A stretch of 64,000 bases of DNA, from NCBI RefSeq assembly GCF_003025555.1, contig NZ_PYMH01000020.1:1-64000 (forward strand). Direction: 5' to 3'. The position numbers and the translations under genes were made by a program. Numbering within the stretch: the stretch's first letter is position 1; each line of letters opens with the position of its first letter. The stretch comes from Photobacterium lutimaris. Its GTDB lineage: Bacteria; Pseudomonadota; Gammaproteobacteria; Enterobacterales; Vibrionaceae. Shown piece after piece: positions 16,895 to 26,288 of this stretch. The notes beneath the pieces are model-generated. The model made no database searches, was not told where the DNA came from, and worked only from the letters and a program-made list of their open reading frames with translations.

Positions 16895-18238
16895 TTAGGC
16901 GGAATGCAGCATCCATTCAACTTCTAATGGAGTTACAGCACTTTCGAACTCAGCAAGCTCACTTTGCTTGCAAGCATGATAAATGTGTAAAAACTCTGTC
17001 GGTAAGTAATTCCCAAATTCCCCTCTTTCTAGTTCTGCGAGTGCATCAGACATACGAGTGGGAATGGACGGAGCTGTCTCACTCAGCGCTTCCGGGCATT
17101 GTTCTGGAGTGAACGTCTCTGCGGCAAGTACATTGGCTAACACGACCGAAGCCAATATATAGGGGTTAACATCTGCACCTGCTATACGGTGCTCGATCCG
17201 GCGGTTGTTGCTGTCACTCATCGGGATTCTTAAGGCAACGCCCCGATGGTTATGGCCCCAATCGGCTTTCGTTGGTGTATATGACCCCGCCGAGAAACGG
17301 CGGTAAGAATTGACGTTTGGGCAAAGCAGTGCAATTGAACTGGGGACAGCATGGATCATGGCGGCTAAGGTTTGATAGAAAAACGGGCTTGCTGCACCCT
17401 TTTGATCTGAGAACAAATTCCTTCCGGCCTCATCAACGATGCTTAGATGAATGTGTTGTCCATTACCCGCCTCATGGGCAAACGGTTTGGCCATAAAGGT
17501 GACATCGAAGTTATGCAGGTGGGCCACTTGGCGAATTAACCGTTTGGTGAGCAATACTTGATCACAGGCATTAAGCACATCTTGTTGGTGATTGAAATTA
17601 ATTTCAAATTGACCTGGGGCTGATTCAGACAGTGCGCCTGATGTATTCAGCTCTTGCTCAGCCGCTGCAGTATTAAGATCAGAGAGAAAATCAGCATAAT
17701 CATCGAGATTCTCTATGTCATATACAGCGGTATCTCTTTCTTGCATCCTTTTCTTTGGATTGAAAGCGGGCTTAACTAAGCCATTCTCCATCCGACTCTT
17801 ATCAACCAGATAGAACTCCAATTCCAATGCGACAACAGGAAACTGACCTTTACTATGAAGCTGTTTTTGTAAATCTTCCAAAACATTACGAATGAATAAA
17901 GATGTCGGCTTTTCGCCTGATGCGTCCATCATCGTCAATAGCAATTGGGCCACATTGGGGTTTACCGTTCTCGTTAACGTATTGGGTATCGGGAAGCATA
18001 AATGATCCGGTTCTCCCAACTCTTCACCCAGCCCAGCTTCCTCTACTACGCTTCCCGCCATGTTCAAACTAATTGTTGAGACAGGAAGAGGTACACCTTT
18101 TTTGACTTTTCCCAGCGCTTTAATGGGAATGCGCTTTCCACGCGGACACGCATTAATATCCGTAAAAACCAAGTCTACAAATTCTATTTCAGGCCATTTT
18201 TGTAAAAAATTTCTGACCTCAGAATCAAATGCATCCAT
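16895..18238 (-). CDS. puuA: Gamma-glutamylputrescine synthetase
   Basis: Glutamine-synthetase-fold ligase that joins glutamate to putrescine using ATP, the first step of the Puu pathway. The 447 residues show the metal-binding ALELEFYLVD, the SAPGQFEINF stretch, the ATP-binding HEAGNGQHIHLS and the NRRIEHRIAGADVNPY segment of GlnA-type enzymes. The N-terminal ELEFVD/TDINACPRGKRIP region matches the PuuA subgroup. It is divergent from puuD across a 345-bp control region and is probably followed in the same transcript by the NhaC-type gene. Confidence 0.88.
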   Translation of the reverse strand: MDAFDSEVRNFLQKWPEIEFVDLVFTDINACPRGKRIPIKALGKVKKGVPLPVSTISLNMAGSVVEEAGLGEELGEPDHLCFPIPNTLTRTVNPNVAQLLLTMMDASGEKPTSLFIRNVLEDLQKQLHSKGQFPVVALELEFYLVDKSRMENGLVKPAFNPKKRMQERDTAVYDIENLDDYADFLSDLNTAAAEQELNTSGALSESAPGQFEINFNHQQDVLNACDQVLLTKRLIRQVAHLHNFDVTFMAKPFAHEAGNGQHIHLSIVDEAGRNLFSDQKGAASPFFYQTLAAMIHAVPSSIALLCPNVNSYRRFSAGSYTPTKADWGHNHRGVALRIPMSDSNNRRIEHRIAGADVNPYILASVVLANVLAAETFTPEQCPEALSETAPSIPTRMSDALAELERGEFGNYLPTEFLHIYHACKQSELAEFESAVTPLEVEWMLHSA

Positions 18239-18583
18239 ACATTATTCTCCCAGGAGATTTCTTGATATCAGGTGTTGTTGGTTTTGATCGCCCATCAATT
18301 ATTTAGAACGCAAAACTAATAACACAACATGTAGATATGAAAAATATTTCTCTTAAATTAACAACTTATCCAAAAATGAGAGAAACACCAACACACCAAA
18401 CCTGAAACAAATTATTAACATAAACCCTGAAATGCTCAATATTTCGAACACAAATAATCTTCAAAATTGCCATTTTGGTGACAGAAATCACAAAAAAAGC
18501 ATTCCACACCCCAATCAAACTTGCGGTAACGGCATTCGATTTGTAACTTAAGTGTTAAATATTTCGAGCAAGGAACAACAACA
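18239..18583. promoter_or_regulatory. puuA-puuD divergent control region
   Basis: This spacer holds no gene. It contains two near-identical 13-bp direct repeats (AATATTTCGAACA at 18438-18450 and AATATTTCGAGCA at 18558-18570), a shorter AATATTTC at 18343-18350, and a CRP-like palindrome at 18478-18491. The repeats end like the asymmetric E. coli PuuR operator (...TGAACA), so they are candidate PuuR sites. Confidence 0.6.
18478..18491 (+). promoter_or_regulatory. Candidate CRP site at puuD
   Basis: GTGACAGAAATCAC has perfect GTGA-N6-TCAC symmetry, with G before and A after. Catabolite control of putrescine use is known in enterobacteria, so the site is plausible here. Confidence 0.55.
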
Positions 18584-19369
18584 ATGAATAATTTGCCAGT
18601 CATTGCTATTGCATGCTGTGAAAAGACGTTGAGTGGCTATGCTATCCAATCTGTTAACCAGTTTTACATTGATGCAGTCTCTGACTTTGGCGGCGTTCCG
18701 TTGCTATTCCCTGCAGCAGCCAAAGGCAATCAATTACAAAACCTATTAAAGAATGTTGATGGGATTTTATTACCCGGTAGCCACTCAAATGTTGCCCCCC
18801 ACCGCTACGGGGCAAAACACAATGAAAATATGATTGATGAAGGCCGTGATGATTTAGTGTTTCAATTAATTGAACAAGCCATAGAGAACAATATTCCAAC
18901 ACTGGGTATTTGCCGAGGCTTCCAAGAGATCAATGTTGCGATGGGCGGATCACTTTATCCATTTGTCCATCAAGCCGGCTTTAATGATCATCGCGAAGAT
19001 GCCACAGATGATTTCGCACAAAAATATACAGAAAAGCATTCAGTGATGGTTGAGCATGGTGGTCATTTCTCTCAATGGCTTAGCGAACAGAAAGAGATAC
19101 CGGTTAATACCTTACATAACCAAGGAATTAAAAAGCTCGCGCCGGACCTACGCGTTGAAGCTTGTGCGACCGATGGTTTAATAGAAGCTGTTAGCCTTGA
19201 TGGCCATCCTTATTTTGTTGGCGTGCAATGGCACCCAGAATGGCAAGCAAAACACAATCAGTTCTCTCAATTTTTATTTAAACACTTTATTATGGCTTCA
19301 TCACAACGAAATGGAGTCAGGCTAAGTGGACAACGAAGCGATAGGAAAAAAAATCGCCAACTTACGTAA
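18584..19369 (+). CDS. puuD: Gamma-glutamyl-GABA hydrolase
   Basis: Class I glutamine-amidotransferase-like peptidase (C26) that releases GABA from gamma-glutamyl-GABA. The 261 residues show the LLPGSHSNVAPHRYG oxyanion region, the nucleophile in LGICRGFQEINVAMGG and the catalytic His-Glu in VQWHPEWQ. A good AAGGA ribosome site lies before the ATG. The last 44 nt overlap the start of puuR, which suggests translational coupling. It begins the eight-gene plus-strand run. Confidence 0.9.
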   Translation: MNNLPVIAIACCEKTLSGYAIQSVNQFYIDAVSDFGGVPLLFPAAAKGNQLQNLLKNVDGILLPGSHSNVAPHRYGAKHNENMIDEGRDDLVFQLIEQAIENNIPTLGICRGFQEINVAMGGSLYPFVHQAGFNDHREDATDDFAQKYTEKHSVMVEHGGHFSQWLSEQKEIPVNTLHNQGIKKLAPDLRVEACATDGLIEAVSLDGHPYFVGVQWHPEWQAKHNQFSQFLFKHFIMASSQRNGVRLSGQRSDRKKNRQLT

Positions 19370-19883
19370 GCAAAAAGGGTTATCACAACGTGAGTTAGCC
19401 GAAAGAGCACAGATGACAAACAGTGCCATCTCGTCAATTGAAAACGGTAAGGTCAGCCCTTCCGTCAGCTCTTTACAGAAAATTGTTAATGTATTTTCTC
19501 TTTCTTTGTCCGAGTTCTTCACCTTCGAACAAGACAGAAAAGAAAAAATTAAAGTCGTCATTCCTGAAGATGAATTAGTTGAAATAGGCAGTGAAGCTGT
19601 TTCGATGAAATTAGTCAGTAATGGCACGACTGAGCGAAAAATGGGGTTTCTTATCGAAGAATATAGCCCTCATTCAAGCACTGGTGCTTCAGAAATCCGC
19701 CATGAAGGCGAAGAAGCCGGCACCGTGCTCGAAGGTGAAATAGAACTGGAATACAACGGAGAAATATACCTTATTCGTCAAGGCGAATCGTATCTCATTG
19801 ACACGACCATTGCCCATAAATTTACAAATAGATCCGACAGGGTTTGCAGAATTATTAGCGCGCACACACCAGCGACTTTCTAG
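19326..19883 (+). CDS. puuR: PuuR-type transcriptional regulator (XRE-cupin)
   Basis: Repressor expected to sense putrescine. The 185 residues have an N-terminal HTH_XRE domain (IANLRKQKGLSQRELAERAQMTNSAISSIENGKVSPS) and a C-terminal cupin (about 105-183: EEAGTVLEGEIELEYNGEIYLIRQGESYLID). The start is a GTG with GGAG 9 nt upstream, inside the end of puuD. Candidate operators are the 13-bp repeats in the puuA-puuD spacer. Confidence 0.88.
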   Translation: MDNEAIGKKIANLRKQKGLSQRELAERAQMTNSAISSIENGKVSPSVSSLQKIVNVFSLSLSEFFTFEQDRKEKIKVVIPEDELVEIGSEAVSMKLVSNGTTERKMGFLIEEYSPHSSTGASEIRHEGEEAGTVLEGEIELEYNGEIYLIRQGESYLIDTTIAHKFTNRSDRVCRIISAHTPATF

Positions 19884-19908
19884 CACCCTGTCCTTTTAAG
19901 GAGAGTGT

Positions 19909-21387
19909 ATGAAATCGCAAATGGAATGGATTGAATTACAGAACCAAACGAAGCTTGAAACCCGCGCCTTTATTAATGGTGAATATTGCCAAGCATTAGA
20001 TAATGCAACGTTTGAAACTGTCAATCCTGCAACAGGAAAGAAGCTTGCTGATATTGCCCGCTGCAAACAACAAGATGTCGATATTGCGGTTTCACATGCT
20101 CGCCAAGCCTTCCAGGCTGGTGACTGGCAGAACCAAAGCCCCGCTAGCCGCAAAGCCATACTTCAGCGCTTTGCAGACTTAATTACATCTCATCATGACA
20201 CGTTGGCTCTGCTGGAATCACTCGATACCGGCAAGCCAATCGCCCATGCTTACAGTACAGATATTCCCGGTGCAGCCGCTTCATTGCGTTGGTATGCCGA
20301 AGCATTAGATAAAGTCTATGGCGAAGTGGCCCCGACCGAAAAAGACGTGCACGCTTTTATTAGCCACCAGCCAATCGGGGTTGTTGCAGCGATTGTGCCG
20401 TGGAACTTTCCGCTGTGGCTGGCGTGCTGGAAACTCGGGCCAGCTCTCGCGGCAGGTAACAGTGTCATCCTCAAGCCCTCAGAGAAATCCTCCCTAACGG
20501 CTATCTACCTTGGACAGCTTGCCAATGAGGCTGGATTTCCAGCCGGCGTCTTCCAAGTTATCACCGGGCTTGGCCACGAAGCAGGTGAGGCCCTGGCCCG
20601 CCATTATGATGTCAACTGTATTACATTCACCGGCTCAACCAAGGTTGCGGGTCAGTTAATGGTGAACTCCGGCGAAACGAACCTCAAGCGAGTTTGGGCC
20701 GAAGCTGGCGGTAAGAATGCAAATATCGTTTTCGCGAATTATAGCAATCTTGATCAGGCCGCAGCCGAAGCGGCCGGGGGCTGCTTCTATAACCAAGGTG
20801 AAGTCTGTGTAGCAGCAACCCGACTTCTCGTTGAGGAGAGCATTAAAGATGAATTTATAGACAAAGTTGTTACTGCCGCTCAACGTTTTGCCCCAAAGGA
20901 TCCGCTTGATCCAAGCTGCTGTATGGGCACGCTCATTGATAATGAGCATAAACAAAAAGTCCTCGATTACGTCACCCTAGCCCAAGAAGAAGGCGCAACA
21001 GTGATTTGCGGTGGCGATGTCAAAGGAGATGCGGCATTTGTTGCTCCAGTCATTTTAGATAACGTCAGCAATGAAATGCGGGTTGCTCAGGAAGAAATTT
21101 TCGGGCCTGTACTGTGTGTTATCTCTTTCAAGGATGAAGAGGATGCCATTCGCATCGCCAACGACTCACAGTATGGCCTCGGGGCTGCCGTTTGGACATC
21201 GGACCTGAGCCAAGCACACCGAGTGGCAAAACAGCTGGAAGCCGGTTCGGTCTGGGTAAACAACTACAACGAAGGGGATATGACAGTACCGTTCGGTGGA
21301 TTCAAAATGAGTGGCAACGGACGTGATAAGTCATTGCATGCTTTTGATAAATTTACTGAAACAAAAACCACTTGGATTCGCCTGTAG
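19909..21387 (+). CDS. puuC: Gamma-glutamyl-gamma-aminobutyraldehyde dehydrogenase
   Basis: NAD(P)-dependent aldehyde dehydrogenase that oxidises the gamma-glutamylated aminoaldehyde formed by PuuB. It shows the cofactor motif FTGSTKVAG, the general base in AEAGGKNANIV, and the catalytic cysteine in NQGEVCVAATR. The residue before the cysteine block is E where NQGQVC is usual, a mild variation. The 492-residue length is standard. It is separated by 25 nt from puuR and 19 nt from puuB. Confidence 0.88.
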   Translation: MKSQMEWIELQNQTKLETRAFINGEYCQALDNATFETVNPATGKKLADIARCKQQDVDIAVSHARQAFQAGDWQNQSPASRKAILQRFADLITSHHDTLALLESLDTGKPIAHAYSTDIPGAAASLRWYAEALDKVYGEVAPTEKDVHAFISHQPIGVVAAIVPWNFPLWLACWKLGPALAAGNSVILKPSEKSSLTAIYLGQLANEAGFPAGVFQVITGLGHEAGEALARHYDVNCITFTGSTKVAGQLMVNSGETNLKRVWAEAGGKNANIVFANYSNLDQAAAEAAGGCFYNQGEVCVAATRLLVEESIKDEFIDKVVTAAQRFAPKDPLDPSCCMGTLIDNEHKQKVLDYVTLAQEEGATVICGGDVKGDAAFVAPVILDNVSNEMRVAQEEIFGPVLCVISFKDEEDAIRIANDSQYGLGAAVWTSDLSQAHRVAKQLEAGSVWVNNYNEGDMTVPFGGFKMSGNGRDKSLHAFDKFTETKTTWIRL

Positions 21388-21406
21388 CCAACTAAAGGAT
21401 TAGACC

Positions 21407-22684
21407 ATGACCACACACACTGATTCATTCTACGCCAACTCTGTGCCCAATATGCCGACCTATCCGCAGCTTCAAGATAACATTGAAGTCGATATTTGTG
21501 TCGTCGGTGCCGGGTTTTCTGGCCTGTCTTCGGCCCTGCACCTTGCTGAAAAAGGCTTCCGTGTTGCAGTGCTTGAAAGTGCCAAGGTTGGCTTTGGTGC
21601 TACAGGGCGAAATGGCGGCCAAATCGTCAACAGTTACAGCCGAGATGTCGATGTTATCGAACAACGCTATGACTCAAAAACAGCGTCCAAGTTGTGCAAC
21701 ATGATTTTCGAAGGGGGTGATATCATTCGTCAGCTTGTCAAAGATCACAATATCGACTGTGACCTAAAACAAGGTGGCCTATTCACTGCGCTCAATAACA
21801 AACAGCTTCAAGGGCTTGAAGAGCATAAGAAAAATTGGGAACGCTATGGTAATACTCAGCTGACCCTGATGGATCAAGATGACGTTAGGCAAGCAGTGGG
21901 AACCGATGCCTATGTCGGGGGCTTGCTTGATATGAGTGGTGGTCATATTCACCCGCTCAAATTGGCACTCGGTGAAGCCAATGCATTTGTCAAAATGGGA
22001 GGCCAGATTTTCGAACAGTCTGCGGTGACCCGTATTGAGAAAGGCCAAATGCCCGTTGCCCACACAGAAAAAGGGGCTGTTAAAGCCAAATACCTTGTTT
22101 TGGCAGGTAATGCATATCTCGGTGGACTGGCACCAAACATCAGCAACAAAGCCATTCCGTGTGGCACCCAGGTTGTCGCGACAGCACCGTTAAATGAAGA
22201 ACAACTCAAGACGATTCTTCCTTCAGATTACTGTGTTGAAGATTGCAACTACCTACTCGATTACTTCCGTCTAACAGCCGATAAGCGATTATTGTTTGGT
22301 GGCGGTGTTGTATACGGTGCCCGTGACCCACAAAATATCGAGCAGATAATCCGCCCGAAAATGGACAAGGTATTCCCACAACTCAAAGGGATCCAATTCG
22401 ACTATGCGTGGACAGGTAACTTCCTACTTACTTATTCCCGTATGCCGCAGTTTGGCTGCTTCAGTGACAACATCTACTACTTGCAAGGCTACAGTGGCCA
22501 CGGGGTTACCTGTACTCACCTAGCAGGAAAGTTACTGGCAGAAGCACTAACCGGTCATGCCGAACGCTTTGATGCCTTTGCTTCACTCAAGCATTACGCC
22601 TTCCCGGGCGGTCGCCATTTCCAAATTCCTTTCACGGCAATGGGTGCAGCTTACTACAACCTTCGCGACAAACTGGCAATCTAA
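21407..22684 (+). CDS. puuB: Gamma-glutamylputrescine oxidase
   Basis: FAD-dependent oxidase of the DAO family that oxidises gamma-glutamylputrescine to the aldehyde, releasing ammonia and peroxide. The dinucleotide-binding motif VVGAGFSGLSSALHLAEKGFRVAVLE and the conserved GATGRNGGQIVNSY flavin loop are at residues about 32-85. The C-terminal FAD-contact region reads GYSGHGVTCTHLAGK. The 425-residue length matches PuuB. Confidence 0.88.
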   Translation: MTTHTDSFYANSVPNMPTYPQLQDNIEVDICVVGAGFSGLSSALHLAEKGFRVAVLESAKVGFGATGRNGGQIVNSYSRDVDVIEQRYDSKTASKLCNMIFEGGDIIRQLVKDHNIDCDLKQGGLFTALNNKQLQGLEEHKKNWERYGNTQLTLMDQDDVRQAVGTDAYVGGLLDMSGGHIHPLKLALGEANAFVKMGGQIFEQSAVTRIEKGQMPVAHTEKGAVKAKYLVLAGNAYLGGLAPNISNKAIPCGTQVVATAPLNEEQLKTILPSDYCVEDCNYLLDYFRLTADKRLLFGGGVVYGARDPQNIEQIIRPKMDKVFPQLKGIQFDYAWTGNFLLTYSRMPQFGCFSDNIYYLQGYSGHGVTCTHLAGKLLAEALTGHAERFDAFASLKHYAFPGGRHFQIPFTAMGAAYYNLRDKLAI

Positions 22685-22703
22685 GAACCTCAAGGACGAT
22701 TTC

Positions 22704-23573
22704 ATGACAAGAAAAGTAACTTTTGCTGCAGTGCAACTCGCTATCAGCTGGGATCTCGATAAAAACCTCGAAAAGATCCGCCAGAGTGTAAAAGAAGCCG
22801 CCGCCAATGGTGCCAATGTGGTTGTTTTACAAGAACTGTTTGCAGCACCTTACTTTTGCAAGAAGCAAGATGCCAAATACTTCGAATTAGCACAAAGCCT
22901 CGAAGGCAGTCCACTTATTCGTATAATGAGCGACATTGCCAAAGAGCTTAATGTCGTGCTCCCTATCAGCTATTTCGAGAAAAGCGGCAATACTTTTTTC
23001 AACTCGCTCGTCATGATAGATGCCGATGGTACTGTGCTGGACAATTACCGGAAGTCACACATTCCCGATGGTCAGGGCTACAGCGAAAAATTCTATTTCA
23101 GCCCGGGCGATACTGGATTCAAGGTGTGGGATACAAAATTTGGTCGGTTTGGCGCAGGGATCTGCTGGGATCAATGGTTTCCAGAGCTCGCACGTGCGTT
23201 GGTACTACAAGGTGCAGAAGCGATCTTCTACCCGACCGCCATTGGCTCGGAGCCACAAGATCCTACCTTGGATTCCCAAGGACACTGGCAGCGTACCATG
23301 CAAGGACATTCAGCGGCTAACTTAGTGCCTGTAATTGCATCAAACCGCACTGGGATTGAATCTGATGACGGTATTGAAACGACCTTCTATGGCTCCTCGT
23401 TCATTACCGATCATACGGGTGACAAACTCGCAGAAGCTTCGCGTGATGAGGAAGGCATTATTTATGCGCAGATCGACCTCGATACGACTGTAAAAGCACG
23501 CCATAGCTGGGGACTGTTTAGGGACCGCCGTCCCGATTTATACGGCCAGGTTAATTCCCTCAGCACAAAATAA
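22704..23573 (+). CDS. aguB: N-carbamoylputrescine amidase
   Basis: Carbon-nitrogen hydrolase that converts N-carbamoylputrescine to putrescine, carbon dioxide and ammonia. The nitrilase triad is visible: E44 (VLQELF), K117 (NYRKSHIPD) and C154 (AGICWDQWFPE). The open frame extends upstream into puuB, but I place the start at 22704, where AAGGA lies 7 nt upstream and the protein has the usual 289 residues. It feeds putrescine into the Puu enzymes encoded upstream in the same run. Confidence 0.92.
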   Translation: MTRKVTFAAVQLAISWDLDKNLEKIRQSVKEAAANGANVVVLQELFAAPYFCKKQDAKYFELAQSLEGSPLIRIMSDIAKELNVVLPISYFEKSGNTFFNSLVMIDADGTVLDNYRKSHIPDGQGYSEKFYFSPGDTGFKVWDTKFGRFGAGICWDQWFPELARALVLQGAEAIFYPTAIGSEPQDPTLDSQGHWQRTMQGHSAANLVPVIASNRTGIESDDGIETTFYGSSFITDHTGDKLAEASRDEEGIIYAQIDLDTTVKARHSWGLFRDRRPDLYGQVNSLSTK

Positions 23574-23675
23574 TACGGCTAAAACCTGAACTGCTAACGG
23601 GCATCGGCATGAATAACGTTGATGCCCATAAAATGAAGCGGTAATCAGCTCACCACCAGCATAGAGAGCTTGTAT

Positions 23676-24770
23676 ATGGAACTTGTAACAACACCTAGAC
23701 AAGATGGCTTTACCTTTCCTGCTGAGTTTGCTCCCCAGCAAGCAGTTTGGCTTGCATGGCCTGAACGTCAAGACAATTGGCGTAATGATGCCAAACCCGC
23801 TCAACAAGCTTTCGCAGAAGTGGCAAATGAAATCAATCGGGTCGTGCCTGTTACGGTCGCCGTCAGTGAAGCGCAGCGAGACGAAGCGAGGCGACAGCTG
23901 AGTCCCTCCGTTCAACTTGAGGTCATGGCTTACAATGATGCCTGGATGCGTGATATTGGCCCGACAATAGTCACAAACGCTAGAGGTGAAAAACGTGGGA
24001 TCAGCTGGCGCTTCAACGCGTGGGGGGGCGATTTCAATGGGTTGTATTCCCCTTGGAGTGATGATGACAAAGTGGCAGAAAGAATTTGTAACCATCTTGA
24101 TATCGATCACTACCGTGCGCCATTTGTCCTTGAAGGCGGGGCTATCCACACCGACGGTGAAGGTACACTTTACACAACCTCTGAGTGCCTATTAAGCCAG
24201 GGGCGCAACCCTGACTTAACCCAAGATGAAATAGAGCAGTACCTCGCCGACTATCTTGGTATCACTAAGGTGATCTGGCTACCCAAAGGGCTGTTCAATG
24301 ACGAGACCGATGGACACATTGACAACCTGCTCCACGTTATTGCCCCTGGTAAAGTTGTTCTTAGCTGGACCGATGATGTCAATGACCCGCAATATCAGAT
24401 ATCACGTGAAGCGCTTCGGGTTTTGGTCAATAGCCTGGATGCCAAAGAGCGCACCATTGAAGTCATTAAACTACCTATCCCGGGACCTCTGTATTTGAAG
24501 GAAAACGAAGCCGCAGGTATTACCCCCTCAAAGGGTATGAAGCGAAGTGCCGGTGAACGCTTGGGCGGCTCTTATGCGAATTTTCTGATGATCAACAAGA
24601 CAATTTTCCTGCCGGAATTAGACTGCCTGACCGACCCTATGGCTAAATCACTTTTGCAAAATGCCCTCCCCGACCACCAGATTGTCAGCATTCCGACCCG
24701 CGAAGTCTTACTGGGCGGTGGCAACATTCATTGTATTACCCAACAAATCCCTACGGGAGGTGCCACATAA
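23676..24770 (+). CDS. aguA: Agmatine deiminase
   Basis: Converts agmatine to N-carbamoylputrescine and ammonia, a guanidino-modifying reaction through a cysteine adduct. The 364 residues include WPERQDNWR, NDAWMRDIGPT, GGAIHTDGEGTLYTT, NDETDGHIDNLL and the nucleophile C353 in GGGNIHCITQQ. The frame opens at a TTG at 23670, but the ATG at 23676 has AGAGAG about 7 nt upstream. It follows aguB, so agmatine is taken to putrescine by neighbouring products. An arginine decarboxylase is not in the window. Confidence 0.93.
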   Translation: MELVTTPRQDGFTFPAEFAPQQAVWLAWPERQDNWRNDAKPAQQAFAEVANEINRVVPVTVAVSEAQRDEARRQLSPSVQLEVMAYNDAWMRDIGPTIVTNARGEKRGISWRFNAWGGDFNGLYSPWSDDDKVAERICNHLDIDHYRAPFVLEGGAIHTDGEGTLYTTSECLLSQGRNPDLTQDEIEQYLADYLGITKVIWLPKGLFNDETDGHIDNLLHVIAPGKVVLSWTDDVNDPQYQISREALRVLVNSLDAKERTIEVIKLPIPGPLYLKENEAAGITPSKGMKRSAGERLGGSYANFLMINKTIFLPELDCLTDPMAKSLLQNALPDHQIVSIPTREVLLGGGNIHCITQQIPTGGAT

Positions 24771-24844
24771 CCTCTCATCAACAAGCACGTCTTTACCTAA
24801 AGCCTTGGAGTAAGGCTAGTTATTAGCATTAACTAGGACACATT

Positions 24845-26275
24845 ATGGAACAGATAAAGAACAAGAGTTTGCTCTCTTTTATGAGCGAACCGGACTGTCA
24901 CACCCTAAAAGTCACCAATCCTGCCACCATGGCGGTATTAGGGCACGTGAAAACCACTACGTCAGCGCAGCTTTGTGACATTATTGAAACCGCGCACCTT
25001 GCTCAAAAGTCATGGGCATCACTCACGGCTAAAGAGCGCGCAGCCAAGCTGACTAAGTGGTTTCGGCTGATCATAGAAAACCAAGATGATCTCGCCCGCT
25101 TGATGACGTTAGAACAGGGTAAACCTCTCGCCGAAGCAAAAGGAGAAGTGCTATATGGCGCCAGCTTCGTCGAATGGTTTGCTGAAGAAGGCAAACGGGC
25201 TTACGGTGATTCCATTCCAGGCCATACCGCAGACCGCCGTGTTATCACGGTTAAACAACCCGTTGGGGTGACTTGTGCCATCACGCCTTGGAATTTCCCT
25301 ATTGCGATGATCACCCGTAAGGCGGCACCTGCACTTGCTGCGGGTTGCAGCTTTATCGTCAAACCGTCAGAGCTAACGCCATGCTCAGCATTGGCAATCG
25401 CCCAGCTAGCATATCAAGCAGGAATCCCCAAGGATGTTTTCCAAGTGGTTTGCAGCTCAAACGCCAAATCAGTCGGTGATACTTTTACCCATCACCCGCT
25501 TATCAGAAAGCTCTCTTTTACCGGCTCTACCCGAGTCGGAAAGCTTCTCATGGCGCAGTGTGCCGATACGGTAAAAAGAACGTCCATGGAACTCGGTGGT
25601 AACGCCCCGTTCATTGTTTTTGACGATGCAGATATCGAGAGTGCCGTACAAGGTGCTATCGCCTCAAAATTTCGTAATGCAGGCCAGACTTGTGTCTGTG
25701 CCAACCGCTTTTACGTTCACAGTAAAGTCCACGACGAATTTGTCCTGAAGTTCAGAGCCGCCGCTGCCGAACTCAAAATCGGTAACGGCTTGGACAATGG
25801 CGTCACACTTGGCCCAATGATCAGCCAAGCCGCAAAAGAAAAAGTAGAGCACATTATCCAGTACGCTGGTGAGCAAGGAGCAACACTGGTAACCCCACAA
25901 CATCAGCACGATGGGCTATTTTTGTCACCGGCAATTCTGGTGGATGTTGAACAGCATATGGACATCGTTCAGGAAGAGATCTTTGGCCCTGTCGCCCCAA
26001 TTTTGCGCTTTGATACTGATGAAGAATTAATCGAAATGGCCAACGACACCCCCTACGGCCTCGCTTCATATTTCTACAGCCACAATATCAAGCGGATCTG
26101 GAAAGTTGCCGAGGCGTTGGACTACGGCATGGTCGGGATCAACGAAGGGATCATCTCCACTGAAATAGCCCCATTCGGTGGTGTAAAAGAGTCTGGCATT
26201 GGCCGTGAAGGTGCCAAACAGGGACTAGATGAATACCTAGATATTAAATACATGTGTTTTGGCGGTATAGCATAA
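24845..26275 (+). CDS. gabD: Succinate-semialdehyde dehydrogenase
   Basis: NAD(P)-dependent aldehyde dehydrogenase that oxidises succinate semialdehyde to succinate, linking GABA to the TCA cycle. It shows ITPWNFPIAMITRKAAPALAAG, FTGSTRVGK, the base in MELGGNAPFIVF, and the catalytic cysteine in RNAGQTCVCANR, with the paired Cys two residues on that is typical of GabD. The C-terminal EIAPFGGVKESGIGREG fits. It is 13 nt before gabT. Confidence 0.88.
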   Translation: MEQIKNKSLLSFMSEPDCHTLKVTNPATMAVLGHVKTTTSAQLCDIIETAHLAQKSWASLTAKERAAKLTKWFRLIIENQDDLARLMTLEQGKPLAEAKGEVLYGASFVEWFAEEGKRAYGDSIPGHTADRRVITVKQPVGVTCAITPWNFPIAMITRKAAPALAAGCSFIVKPSELTPCSALAIAQLAYQAGIPKDVFQVVCSSNAKSVGDTFTHHPLIRKLSFTGSTRVGKLLMAQCADTVKRTSMELGGNAPFIVFDDADIESAVQGAIASKFRNAGQTCVCANRFYVHSKVHDEFVLKFRAAAAELKIGNGLDNGVTLGPMISQAAKEKVEHIIQYAGEQGATLVTPQHQHDGLFLSPAILVDVEQHMDIVQEEIFGPVAPILRFDTDEELIEMANDTPYGLASYFYSHNIKRIWKVAEALDYGMVGINEGIISTEIAPFGGVKESGIGREGAKQGLDEYLDIKYMCFGGIA

Positions 26276-26288
26276 AAGGAAATTAGCC

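Noticed and set aside
22557..22703. N-terminal extension of aguB into puuB
   Set aside because: The overlap is long, the residues do not fit the nitrilase fold, and AAGGA precedes the ATG at 22704.
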